DNA of 64,000 bases from Halorubrum sp. 2020YC2 (lineage in GTDB: Archaea > Halobacteriota > Halobacteria > Halobacteriales > Haloferacaceae), in contig NZ_CP076019.1 of the NCBI RefSeq assembly GCF_018623055.1, positions 1,612,001 through 1,676,000 on the forward strand, in the 5' to 3' direction. The first letter of the stretch is position 1, and the number at the start of each line of letters is the position of its first letter. This document shows positions 28,801 to 36,094 of this stretch, one piece after another. Both the position numbers and the translations under genes were made by a program. A model generated the notes under the pieces. The model was not told where the DNA came from, searched no databases, and saw only the letters and a list, made by a program, of their open reading frames with translations.

Positions 28801-29631
28801 ATGGGCTTCTTCGAGACGCTCGCGGACCGGATCGACGCCGTCGACAGCGTCGTCTCGGTCGGCCTCGACCCCGACCCGAGCCGGCTCCCCGACACCGTAA
28901 CCGACGCCGACCTCCCGCGGTGGGCGTTCAACCGACGGATCATCGACGCGACCCACGAGCACGCCGCCTGCTACAAGCCGAACGCCGCCTTCTACGAGGA
29001 CCCCGACGGCTGGCGCGCGCTCCGCGAGACCGCCGCGTACGCCGAGGGGAAGGGCGTCCCCGTCCTGCTCGACGCGAAGCGCGGCGACATCGGGAACACG
29101 GCGCGCCGCTACGCCGAGGCGCTCGACTGGGTCGACGCGATCACGGTGAACCCGTACCTCGGGCGCGACTCGCTCCAGCCGTTCCTCGACCGCGCGGACA
29201 AGGGCGTGTTCGCGCTCTGTCGCACCTCGAACCCGGGCGGCGCCGACCTCCAGGACCTCGAACTCGCCTCCGGTGAACCCCTCTACCAGCGCGTCGCCGC
29301 GCTCGCGGACGTCTGGAACGCCAACGACAACGTCGGCCTCGTCGTGGGCGCGACGACGCCCGAGGAACTGGAGACGGTCCGCGATATCGTCCCCGAGATC
29401 CCCTTCCTCGTGCCCGGCGTCGGCGCGCAGGGGGGCGACACCGAGGCCGCCGTCGAACACGGGCTCGCGTCGCGGCCGGACCTCCCGGTCGACGTCGGCC
29501 TCGTGAACTCCTCGCGCGGGATCATCTTCGCCGGCGAGGAGTCGAGCCGGCCCGACGACGAGGCGACGTACTTCGGCGCCGCGGGCGACGCGGCGAAGCG
29601 GCTCACAAAGCGGCTGAACCGGCACCGCTAG
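28801..29631 (+). CDS. pyrF: Orotidine 5'-phosphate decarboxylase
   Basis: The last enzyme of UMP synthesis. The 276-residue protein is of the longer class (type 2) with SVGLDPDPSRLP at the N-terminus, KPNAAFYED, the catalytic LLDAKRGDIGNTARRYAEA, and VPGVGAQGGDTE and NSSRGIIFAG for phosphate binding. The strand order and motifs are complete. Confidence 0.95.
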   Translation: MGFFETLADRIDAVDSVVSVGLDPDPSRLPDTVTDADLPRWAFNRRIIDATHEHAACYKPNAAFYEDPDGWRALRETAAYAEGKGVPVLLDAKRGDIGNTARRYAEALDWVDAITVNPYLGRDSLQPFLDRADKGVFALCRTSNPGGADLQDLELASGEPLYQRVAALADVWNANDNVGLVVGATTPEELETVRDIVPEIPFLVPGVGAQGGDTEAAVEHGLASRPDLPVDVGLVNSSRGIIFAGEESSRPDDEATYFGAAGDAAKRLTKRLNRHR

Positions 29632-29654
29632 GCTCGCGTGCCCTTCGGCGCCCG

Positions 29655-29795
29655 CTACCCGCGCCCGGCGGCACAGCCGGAACAGGCGCGAGCGGTCTCG
29701 TCCCAGTGGTCGTCGCAGACGGCGCGCCCGCAGCGGTCGCAGGCGTGAGTCGCGCTCGCCGCCTCGCAGACCTGACAGAGTCCCGTGAGGCTCAC
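29655..29795 (-). CDS. 46-residue zinc-ribbon miniprotein
   Basis: The frame starts at GTG 29793-29795 (VSLTGLCQVCEAASATHACD) and ends at TAG 29655-29657. It has four cysteine/histidine pairs: CQVC, CDRC, CDDH and CSGC, enough to bind two zinc ions. The arrangement resembles the small zinc-finger proteins common in haloarchaea. It is convergent with pyrF and divergent from trmY. Confidence 0.65.
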   Translation of the reverse strand: MSLTGLCQVCEAASATHACDRCGRAVCDDHWDETARACSGCAAGRG

Positions 29796-29845
29796 GGCGG
29801 CGGTAGGGTCGCACGGCTTATCAGGATCGGGGGCGAGCCACGGAC

Positions 29846-30460
29846 ATGCGCCAGTTCGTCGTCGTCGGCCGCGACGTGCCCACCGATCCCGACGCCGTCT
29901 CGCTGTCGGACATTCCGGGGGCCGGGCGGCTCGACCTGCTCTGCCGGTGCGTGAGCGCCGGCGTCTTCCTCTCGCACGGGATCCGCGAGTCGGTCCGGGT
30001 CCACCTCGTGATCGCGGACGAGTTCACGGTCACCTTCGATTCTGACAGTCTCCGCCACCTCCACCCCGACGAGCGCAACGTCGCCGCGCGGGTCCGCGAC
30101 GCGCTCGCCGCGAAGGACGAGGCCATCGGCCACATGCCTGCGGACGTCTCGCCGGGCGTCGAACTCCGCCGGATGGGACTCGACGCGACGCTCGACCGCC
30201 TCGCGGGCGAAGACGGTCGCGGCCCCGACGGGACGCTCGTCCAGCTCCACGAGGATGGCGACCCGCTCGTTGACGCCGAGTCGCCGACCGACCCCGTGTT
30301 CGTGCTCTCGGACCACCACGACTTCGCGCCGGAGGAGGCGGACTCGATAGCGGACCGCGCCGAGCGACGCCTGCGCGTCGGCCCGGAACTCCTCCACGCG
30401 GACCACGCCGTCACGGTGGTCCACAACTGGCTCGACACCGACGGGTACGCCGACTACTGA
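29846..30460 (+). CDS. trmY: tRNA pseudouridine(54) N1-methyltransferase TrmY
   Basis: TrmY methylates pseudouridine 54 in the T loop of archaeal tRNA. The 204-residue SPOUT-class protein begins MRQFVVVGRDVPTDPDAVSL and shows RLDLLCRCVSAGVFLSHGIR, ELRRMGLDATLDRLAGED, FVLSDHHDFAPEE (SAM-binding knot) and AVTVVHNWLD. A CTTATC box at about 29817 precedes the ATG by about 25 bases. The CHY zinc-finger gene follows 11 bases later, probably co-transcribed. Confidence 0.93.
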   Translation: MRQFVVVGRDVPTDPDAVSLSDIPGAGRLDLLCRCVSAGVFLSHGIRESVRVHLVIADEFTVTFDSDSLRHLHPDERNVAARVRDALAAKDEAIGHMPADVSPGVELRRMGLDATLDRLAGEDGRGPDGTLVQLHEDGDPLVDAESPTDPVFVLSDHHDFAPEEADSIADRAERRLRVGPELLHADHAVTVVHNWLDTDGYADY

Positions 30461-30471
30461 CCGCGAGACGG

Positions 30472-30885
30472 ATGCCGACCGAACCCCCCGACCGCGAGAC
30501 GACCACCGCGCCCGATACCGACCCGCGCTTTTCGGTCCCGCTTCGCGGAGTCGCCGTCGACCCCGAGACGCGCTGCGCCCACTGGGACGACCCCGTCGAC
30601 GTGGTGGCGCTCCGGTTCGGCTGCTGTGAGACGTACTACCCCTGCGACGCCTGCCACGACGCGGCCGCCGACCACGAGGCGGTCCCGTGGCCCCGCGACC
30701 GCTTCGACGAGCCGGCGGTGCTGTGCGGCGCCTGCGGGACCACCCTCACCGCCCGGGCGTACCTGGACAGCGATGACACCTGCCCCGCGTGCGGCGCCGC
30801 GTTCAACCCCGGCTGTCGGAAGCACCGCGACCGGTACTTCGAGGTGGCGGGGTCGGACGGCGGGCACGACAGAGACGATTTATAA
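30472..30885 (+). CDS. CHY-type zinc finger protein
   Basis: The 137-residue protein carries the CHY zinc finger: CAHWDD, CCETYYPCDACHDAAADHE, CGACGTTLT, CPACGAAFNPGCRKHRDRYF. These supply three zinc sites. In eukaryotes this domain is found in ubiquitin ligases; the archaeal role is unknown. It follows trmY by 11 bases, so a co-transcribed pair is likely. Confidence 0.88.
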   Translation: MPTEPPDRETTTAPDTDPRFSVPLRGVAVDPETRCAHWDDPVDVVALRFGCCETYYPCDACHDAAADHEAVPWPRDRFDEPAVLCGACGTTLTARAYLDSDDTCPACGAAFNPGCRKHRDRYFEVAGSDGGHDRDDL

Positions 30886-31125
30886 ACGATTGCGCGGTGC
30901 GGTGGCGCGTGCCGGTGAGCGCCGCGGCGCGAACCGCACGCGCGAGGTCGCCGGCGCTACGCGCCGGCTGCCAGAGAATCTTCGATTCTCGCTGGACGCG
31001 GTGAGCGCTCGGAGAGCGCGAACCCCGAGGTTGGGGAGGTGTGAGGCTGCGGTGCGGTCGCGGTCGGGCGGGACTCAAAGGGGCTGGGGCTTTGGAGGTG
31101 TTCACCGTCGATCCGTCAGCGGACA

Positions 31126-31133
31126 TTTATAAG
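31126..31133 (+). promoter_or_regulatory. TATA box upstream of a candidate non-coding RNA
   Basis: TTTATAAG in a GC-rich spacer between the CHY zinc-finger gene and tRNA-Pro. No protein gene begins within the next 100 bases other than an 11-codon frame at 31184. Confidence 0.55.
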
Positions 31134-31149
31134 CGGGCGACTGGGCCCT

Positions 31150-31235
31150 TGGTGGCGTCCGTAGGTGCCGTCAGTTCACCCGGATGTCATCGACTGCCAC
31201 CCTGACTGAACTGCTCTGATCGCCCCCCTTTCGGA
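31150..31235 (+). ncRNA. Candidate structured small RNA before tRNA-Pro
   Basis: About 20 bases after a good TATA box the sequence shows two interleaved complementary pairs: GGTGGC (31151-31156) with GCCACC (31196-31201), and CAGTTCA (31172-31178) with TGAACTG (31207-31213). Together they would form a pseudoknot. The stretch ends in CCCCCCTTTC before the separate tRNA promoter at 31240. Three CTGA tetramers could be D boxes, but I see no proper C box, so I do not call it C/D guide RNA. A tiny ORF (ATG 31184, 11 codons) overlaps it. Confidence 0.4.
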
Positions 31236-31239
31236 AGGA

Positions 31240-31246
31240 TTAAAAG
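31240..31246 (+). promoter_or_regulatory. TATA-like box of tRNA-Pro
   Basis: TTAAAAG, about 25 bases before the tRNA 5' end at 31271. Confidence 0.55.
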
Positions 31247-31270
31247 AACGAGCGGCCTTCTGTCGAGTGC

Positions 31271-31343
31271 GGGCCGGTGGGGTAGCTTGGTATCCTTCGG
31301 CCTTCGGGTGGCCGTAACCACGATTCAAATTCGTGCCGGCCCA
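31271..31343 (+). tRNA. tRNA-Pro(CGG)
   Basis: Acceptor GGGCCGG (31271-31277) pairs fully with CCGGCCC (31336-31342); A31343 is the discriminator base. The anticodon arm is CGGCC-TTCGGGT-GGCCG, giving anticodon CGG. The T loop reads TTCAAAT. Its last 13 bases form the left attachment site of the provirus, and the integration leaves the tRNA intact. Confidence 0.95.
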
Positions 31344-31345
31344 CT
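31331..31345 (+). repeat. attL: 15-base direct repeat in tRNA-Pro
   Basis: TCGTGCCGGCCCACT covers the T-stem 3' strand and acceptor of the tRNA and repeats exactly at 44325-44339. The repeats are 12,994 bases apart. Confidence 0.88.
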
Positions 31346-31351
31346 ACCCCG

Positions 31352-31358
31352 TTATACT
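31352..31358 (+). promoter_or_regulatory. Candidate promoter of the provirus rep operon
   Basis: TTATACT lies just inside the left attachment site, about 40 bases before the first small ORF of the rep operon. Circularisation would place it next to the integrase end. Confidence 0.45.
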
Positions 31359-31398
31359 TTTTCCAGCCTCTACTGACAGGTCTTAGCGGCTCTACGGG

Positions 31399-31584
31399 GT
31401 GGTCTCTGTGAGCCTCTCCGACGGCTCAACCGGGACTACCCTCTCTGCTGACGGTCCGGGCGAGTTCTGGTGCGGGCTCTGTAACCAGCGGTGTACTCGT
31501 AACTCGTCGAGCGGCGTCGAGTACGGCCACGCCCTGGACTGTCCCGCGCGTCCCAGCGAGCTCTCGAATCCCGACGAGAAGTGA
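31399..31584 (+). CDS. Provirus miniprotein with a zinc-binding motif
   Basis: This 61-residue protein has WCGLCNQRC followed by DCPARP, a likely Cys4 zinc site. Start GTG 31399 (GTG 31408 is an alternative). Its end overlaps the next ORF by four bases (GTGA), which supports translation. It is first in the rep operon and may be a DNA-binding early regulator, but no family is recognised. Confidence 0.6.
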   Translation: MVSVSLSDGSTGTTLSADGPGEFWCGLCNQRCTRNSSSGVEYGHALDCPARPSELSNPDEK

Positions 31585-31811
31585 GCCGGCCAGCTGCGCG
31601 CCGGTCCACCTCCCCACGGCTCCGGCACGATCTCGTTCGCTCCCTCGAGGCGAGCCCCGTCAGTCTCTCCAAGCGGTCGGCGACCTTGTGGTCCGTGAGG
31701 TCCGCCGGACGCGGACCGAACGGCGCCGACCGCGCACAGGCGACCGAAGGTCGCCAAACGAGCGGCGGTGCTGTCGCGAAGCGGTCGCGCACGTTCGGAG
31801 GTGAACGATGA
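31581..31811 (+). CDS. Provirus small basic protein
   Basis: 76 residues, unusually rich in Arg and Ser for a halophile (RPAARRSTSPRLRHDLVRSL). It starts at GTG 31581, overlapping the previous stop, and its TGA overlaps the Rep ATG. The chain of overlaps argues it is real, though composition is poor. A nucleic-acid-binding role is possible. Confidence 0.45.
   Translation: MSRPAARRSTSPRLRHDLVRSLEASPVSLSKRSATLWSVRSAGRGPNGADRAQATEGRQTSGGAVAKRSRTFGGER
31797..31804 (+). promoter_or_regulatory. Strong Shine-Dalgarno before rep
   Basis: GGAGGTGA lies three bases before the rep ATG at 31808. Such a full match to the 16S 3' end is uncommon in haloarchaeal genes and fixes the rep start. Confidence 0.75.
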
Positions 31812-33739
31812 GCGCGCCCGACGAGCCGGCCGCGTCTTGGCCTTCCAAGGAGACTAACTCTGTAACGGCTTCTCTCACCGGATTAGAGGATGACGCTGAT
31901 CCGATCGTCGAACGTTTGAGCGAGTTCGCGACCGAGTACCCGCACCTCGCTGACCTTCCGCTCTCGGAGGCGCACGGGCGGAAGCTTCGCCGCATTGTCA
32001 CGGAAGCCGACTGGGAAAAGGAGTTCGTCGATCCTGATCACCCGCTCGAAGATTCGTTCGCCGTCGACTCGCTGCGCTCTCGGTCCGCCGGGACGTGGCT
32101 CGACGCGATTCACGCGTTCCTCCGCGCCCACCACGAGTACAGCGGGATGATGGCCCGCTTCGAAGATCGGGAATCGGGCGACGAGTTCGACGTACCGCTT
32201 GCCGACGCGTGGGGGAAAGAGTACAGCAAGAAGCAGTACGCACGGGCCCGCGCGCTCCAGCGACAGATGTCCGGCGGAAAGCGTCCATCCGGTGGCGAAG
32301 CCGCTCCTGCGTGGGATGACCCGGTGACCGTGATGCTCACCCTGACCGCCTCGTCGGTCCCTGACGGCGATCGCCTTCCGCCCGTCGAACAGATGGACGC
32401 GATACACGACGCCTTCAGCTACGGCGGCGTTCGCGACACGCTCCGCAACGTGATGGAGTATCACCTAGACCTCGACTCGGAACAGTGGGGCTACTGGCTC
32501 CAAGCGGAACCGCACGGAATGGGCGCCGCTGCGGCCCCCGACAAAGACGCCGGCCTCAATGTCTGCTACACTCATATTCACGTCGGCGTCTACTTCGACG
32601 GAGTCGGGTTCGGTGACCTCCGCCCGGTCGCTTCCGAGTTCGAACGGGTGATCGACAAGCATCTAGAAGTCTGCGACCCCGCCGGCTGGTCGGCGCACAA
32701 CTACGACGCGATCGACGACTACCTTCAGGAAGACGACGGCTGTATTTCGATGAACGCAGACGTCGGGAACCTCGGTTCGTACCTCGCCGCGTACATGGGC
32801 GGCTACACTGAGGACTTGCTAGACAAGCCGATCGAGTACATCGCGTGGGGCGCGGTCTACTGGTCGGCTGCCCGCCAGCGGACCACCCGCTCGCAGACTG
32901 TGAATCAGGCCATACGCGCCGATCGATGTGAACAGCGTGCGGAAAACGAGGAGTCTGGGCAGGTCGACGCTCACGGCGAGCGCATCCGTTGGGACGACGG
33001 CCGTGGCGCCGATGTTGTCTGCTCCTGCTGTGGTTCCCCGTGGACTGTCGACCAGGACCAGCTCGACGGGCCGCCTGAGACTGAATCCGCGTTCGACGAC
33101 GATCTTCGTTGGGCCGCTGACGCAGCTGCTCCGGCGCCGGAACCGGAACAGGACCGATCACTCGCCGAGCGGTGGCCCAGTGCCGACAGCGCATGGTCCT
33201 ACGGAGAATCCCCGCGAAAGTCGTTGATACGCGACCGCGTTCACGATTACCTCGACATACAAGGTAGAGACGTATCCCTTCCCTCGATACTGGCGCATCT
33301 GAACATCGACCCGTCGTATAGAGAGTTCGTCGGTCAGATTCTAGATGGTGAAATGGAACCCGACTCCGAGGCGTTCGATCGACGTTCGACGGAACCCGTG
33401 TTCGGCTACGAGCTGAAAGCGATCGTCGACCGCGATGGGAACGAACACGAACCGTGTGGCGGCGGTGTCGACATGGTATCACTAGAACTGCCGATAAACA
33501 ATGTTATCCAGAATACTCGGCTCCGGAACGACCTCGCTCAAGGTGAAGTATTCCGCGACGCTCGAACTGGGGTAGCGAGTCACAGCCGGAAGATAATTGC
33601 CGCTGGGTTCGTTGAAGACGGGATTACTGATCCTGAGGTTGTTGAGCGGCTTCTGATCATCAACGACTACCACGTTTCTAATCCATCAATGGAACGGAAC
33701 AAGCGACGATCTTGTATGGTTCATCCAACTGAGAAATGA
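31808..33739 (+). CDS. rep: Rolling-circle replication initiator (HUH endonuclease Rep)
   Basis: This 643-residue protein starts the replication of the viral circle by nicking the plus strand. Motif 1 is VMLTLTAS; motif 2, the metal-binding HUH, is THIHVGVYFDG with His256 and His258. Motif 3 is GSYLAAYMGGY with tyrosines 325 and 329 spaced Y-x3-Y, of which at least one should attack the DNA. A zinc pair CSCC sits near residue 402. The C-terminal 150 residues have a different composition (less GC) and may be a winged-helix or accessory part. Long Rep proteins of this kind occur in alphapleolipoviruses and related plasmids such as pHK2. Confidence 0.85.
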   Translation: MSAPDEPAASWPSKETNSVTASLTGLEDDADPIVERLSEFATEYPHLADLPLSEAHGRKLRRIVTEADWEKEFVDPDHPLEDSFAVDSLRSRSAGTWLDAIHAFLRAHHEYSGMMARFEDRESGDEFDVPLADAWGKEYSKKQYARARALQRQMSGGKRPSGGEAAPAWDDPVTVMLTLTASSVPDGDRLPPVEQMDAIHDAFSYGGVRDTLRNVMEYHLDLDSEQWGYWLQAEPHGMGAAAAPDKDAGLNVCYTHIHVGVYFDGVGFGDLRPVASEFERVIDKHLEVCDPAGWSAHNYDAIDDYLQEDDGCISMNADVGNLGSYLAAYMGGYTEDLLDKPIEYIAWGAVYWSAARQRTTRSQTVNQAIRADRCEQRAENEESGQVDAHGERIRWDDGRGADVVCSCCGSPWTVDQDQLDGPPETESAFDDDLRWAADAAAPAPEPEQDRSLAERWPSADSAWSYGESPRKSLIRDRVHDYLDIQGRDVSLPSILAHLNIDPSYREFVGQILDGEMEPDSEAFDRRSTEPVFGYELKAIVDRDGNEHEPCGGGVDMVSLELPINNVIQNTRLRNDLAQGEVFRDARTGVASHSRKIIAAGFVEDGITDPEVVERLLIINDYHVSNPSMERNKRRSCMVHPTEK

Positions 33740-33970
33740 CCCTACAACAGTAATTATATTAAAATTCTTATATTATATTTAGCATTACCGGAACACAAAT
33801 GGCATAATCACCAGAGAGTAAAACAAAGTGTAGATTATTAGCACACTAACTTCAGTAACTGCTAATATGATAACGGGGAATTTCAGTATTGTGTCATCAG
33901 TTCAAGAATGGCCGTATTGCCCGATGTAAATTGTCCGAGGCTTTTTATTTCCATGTCGTAATGTACAAAT
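33740..33970. other. AT-rich spacer before the cargo gene
   Basis: The GC content falls sharply right after rep. No coding frame is seen. CTTTTTATTT at about 33941-33950 is a likely promoter for the gene at 33971. Confidence 0.45.
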
Positions 33971-35005
33971 ATGTCTTCAGTTGTCGCAGTAGACGCCGCA
34001 ACTAAGAGTTCTGGAAACCAACGCTGCCTAATTGGAGTTGCCCTTGTTTTGGATGATGTAGAGGAATTTCGACAGCATTATTTTGAGGTTATTAACGACA
34101 TTTATGATGAATATGACATCAATAGAGAAAATAGGGTAATCAAATCAGACCATCTTAGCAGAAATATCCCATCGTACCGATTGGGTGACGCAAGAGAAAC
34201 TATTGGGGCAGAAATCCTTGATACGGAATCGATTGAACGTGTTAATACTACTATATGCTGGTACGAGGGCCATGTTGAAACTCCTATTGGCTCGTTCAGT
34301 GGAGGACAATTCATCAATAATTTTGTAAAATCGTACTTCCCAGTAGTAACGCTCTGGAGATACCACCGGTCTCAATTCGATTATAATCCTACTGAGACAG
34401 CACTACTGGATAGTTTTACTGGCAAAATAACGAAGTCATGGAAGTATGTGGGAAACAAGTTTGATTTTGATATTGTACCAAAGGGAGATCTAACTTATCC
34501 TGAGCTATCTGCCGCGGATATCATAGCATCAGCGCTTGGCGGAATTCTTCCTGATGATGAACCCTACACCGAATACGACCGCCACGTGGATGGATGGCTA
34601 CTCACTAGACTTCCAGATACCGATAACCAATACGTCGAGACAGATTATATATATCACAACTCGGATGACTGGGTAGTTGACCACATCAAACCACACAAAT
34701 ATGATGTACGCCCACACCTCTCCTATCCTCATCCAGTAATCTTCATTGAAGAGAGTATTTTGTCTGGGAAAGATAGAGAAGCAATTGATCGGTCTCAATT
34801 AATGGGGTATCTGTGTAACGTCGCACGGGAAAGGGGTGGGTGTGTAACCAAGTTTAACGTGGAGAATTTCCCATTCACTGTCCGAGATGGTGATTATATT
34901 GTTTACAACCCTGTGCGACCAGAAAAGGCAAAAACACTCCAAAATCTTCATCCCAGTAAGGAGATAACGCTTATCGATGCCAGTGAAGTCTCTGACAAGT
35001 TTTGA
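33971..35005 (+). CDS. AT-rich cargo protein, possible RNase H-fold (DUF3800-like)
   Basis: 344 residues from ATG 33971. The N-terminus SSVVAVDAATKSSGNQRCLIG has an early Asp on a strand. The middle has IKSDHLSRNIPSYRL. A later PKGDLTYPELSAADIIASALG places Asp residues as in DUF3800-type RNase H-fold proteins, where such acids would bind metal. The remaining C-terminal 100 residues are unlike anything I recognise. It lies between rep and the structural genes, with base composition unlike both, so it is acquired cargo. A nuclease or defence role is a hypothesis only. Confidence 0.6.
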   Translation: MSSVVAVDAATKSSGNQRCLIGVALVLDDVEEFRQHYFEVINDIYDEYDINRENRVIKSDHLSRNIPSYRLGDARETIGAEILDTESIERVNTTICWYEGHVETPIGSFSGGQFINNFVKSYFPVVTLWRYHRSQFDYNPTETALLDSFTGKITKSWKYVGNKFDFDIVPKGDLTYPELSAADIIASALGGILPDDEPYTEYDRHVDGWLLTRLPDTDNQYVETDYIYHNSDDWVVDHIKPHKYDVRPHLSYPHPVIFIEESILSGKDREAIDRSQLMGYLCNVARERGGCVTKFNVENFPFTVRDGDYIVYNPVRPEKAKTLQNLHPSKEITLIDASEVSDKF

Positions 35006-35310
35006 AAGGGGTATGATTTAAGCAGGCCACGCCCGTTAGGGTGTCAGCCTGTAATAGGCGATACAGGACACATATTGAAAAAGCTGACGACTGAATTCAC
35101 CGTGTAGATAGAACAAACTTCTGCGGAAGCCGATTAATCATCTCAATAATTGGCTTCTTGGTCGGTATACTGCCAGAAATACGTTTCATCGCCACGCATA
35201 GATCAGATTATCGGTGGTTTTGGATTTTAGATCAGTGACTACTGTTCAACCACTTTCACCGAGCCTTGGCTGATACTATACCTGATTTCTTCCCCGACAA
35301 ACAATTGGAG
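35006..35310. other. AT-rich spacer between cargo gene and virion genes
   Basis: No supported gene. A TTG at 35266 would add 15 residues to the next protein, but the added sequence (ADTIPDFFPDKQLE) is less likely than ATG 35311. Promoter elements for the late operon must lie here; I see no unambiguous TATA box. Confidence 0.4.
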
Positions 35311-35673
35311 ATGTCGACTGAAAACCCGACGCCGCCTGACGGTTACGAACGGTTCGAAGGAGAATCACCGGAGTCCGATGTTCCCACCGTGGAACTCGGC
35401 CCGGGTGACGTGCTGGAAGGGCTCGTACTCGACCTGACCGAAGGTGAGGGAGAGTACGGCCCCTGGTACCGGCTCAAGATCAAGGACGAAAGCCGCGGGG
35501 TCGTGCGGTACTTCGCGAAGGACGAGGTGAAGCGCGCAGCTGCGCAGGACCGCATCGAGGTGGGCGAACAGATCTGGATCGCGATGGCCACCGACGAGGT
35601 GACGCTAGAACGCGACGACGGCTCGACGCACGACTACCATCCGACCAACTGCGCGTTCCCGGGTGGTGACTGA
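35311..35673 (+). CDS. Provirus OB-fold-like protein, ORF2 position
   Basis: 120 residues from ATG 35311. A beta-rich core with ELGPGDVLEGLVLDLTEGEG, YGPWYRLKIKDES and GEQIWIAMATDEVTLERD suggests an OB fold such as a single-strand-binding protein. That would suit a rolling-circle virus with single-stranded intermediates. The stop overlaps the next start (TGATGG). The function is inferred from strand pattern only. Confidence 0.6.
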   Translation: MSTENPTPPDGYERFEGESPESDVPTVELGPGDVLEGLVLDLTEGEGEYGPWYRLKIKDESRGVVRYFAKDEVKRAAAQDRIEVGEQIWIAMATDEVTLERDDGSTHDYHPTNCAFPGGD

Positions 35674-36074
35674 TGGCGTCGTCGTACTCGCGGACGATGT
35701 CCGACACGCTCTCGGACTACACCCACCTGCGGACGCTTCCCGCGCTGCTGTCGGTCGTGTTCGTACTCGCCGGACTCTACCAGTTCGGTGGGATTTCCGA
35801 GGTGATGATCACCTGGCTCGACTACGCGCTGACCGCCCAGCACGCCACGTTCATCTCGCTCGCCGCGTACCTGATCGCGTTCGCCAGCAGCGAGACCAAA
35901 CAGTTCGACAGCTACGAACGCTGGGAACAGATCGCGATCGCGGCTGGTCCGCTCGTCATCATCGGCTACCAGTACGTCCCGCAGATCGCGGACATCATCA
36001 ACACGAGCAGTAACCTCGGCCCGATCCTCGCGTTCCTCGTGACGGTCGTCGCCTGGGGCGTCGCTGTTCGGTAA
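35673..36074 (+). CDS. Four-helix membrane protein, VP3-like
   Basis: 133 residues with four hydrophobic helices: TLPALLSVVFVLAGLYQFGG, ATFISLAAYLIAFASS, IAIAAGPLVIIGYQYV and GPILAFLVTVVAWGVAV. In pleolipoviruses the small internal membrane protein VP3 has four predicted helices and precedes the spike gene, exactly as here. It would lie in the virion envelope, facing inward. Confidence 0.75.
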   Translation: MASSYSRTMSDTLSDYTHLRTLPALLSVVFVLAGLYQFGGISEVMITWLDYALTAQHATFISLAAYLIAFASSETKQFDSYERWEQIAIAAGPLVIIGYQYVPQIADIINTSSNLGPILAFLVTVVAWGVAVR

Positions 36075-36094
36075 CCACCCTCGACCCTCAACTT

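Noticed and set aside
31150-31235. C/D box guide RNA before tRNA-Pro
   Set aside because: CTGA tetramers are present, but I found no C box (RTGATGA) in the needed place. Only a structured RNA of unknown type is proposed.
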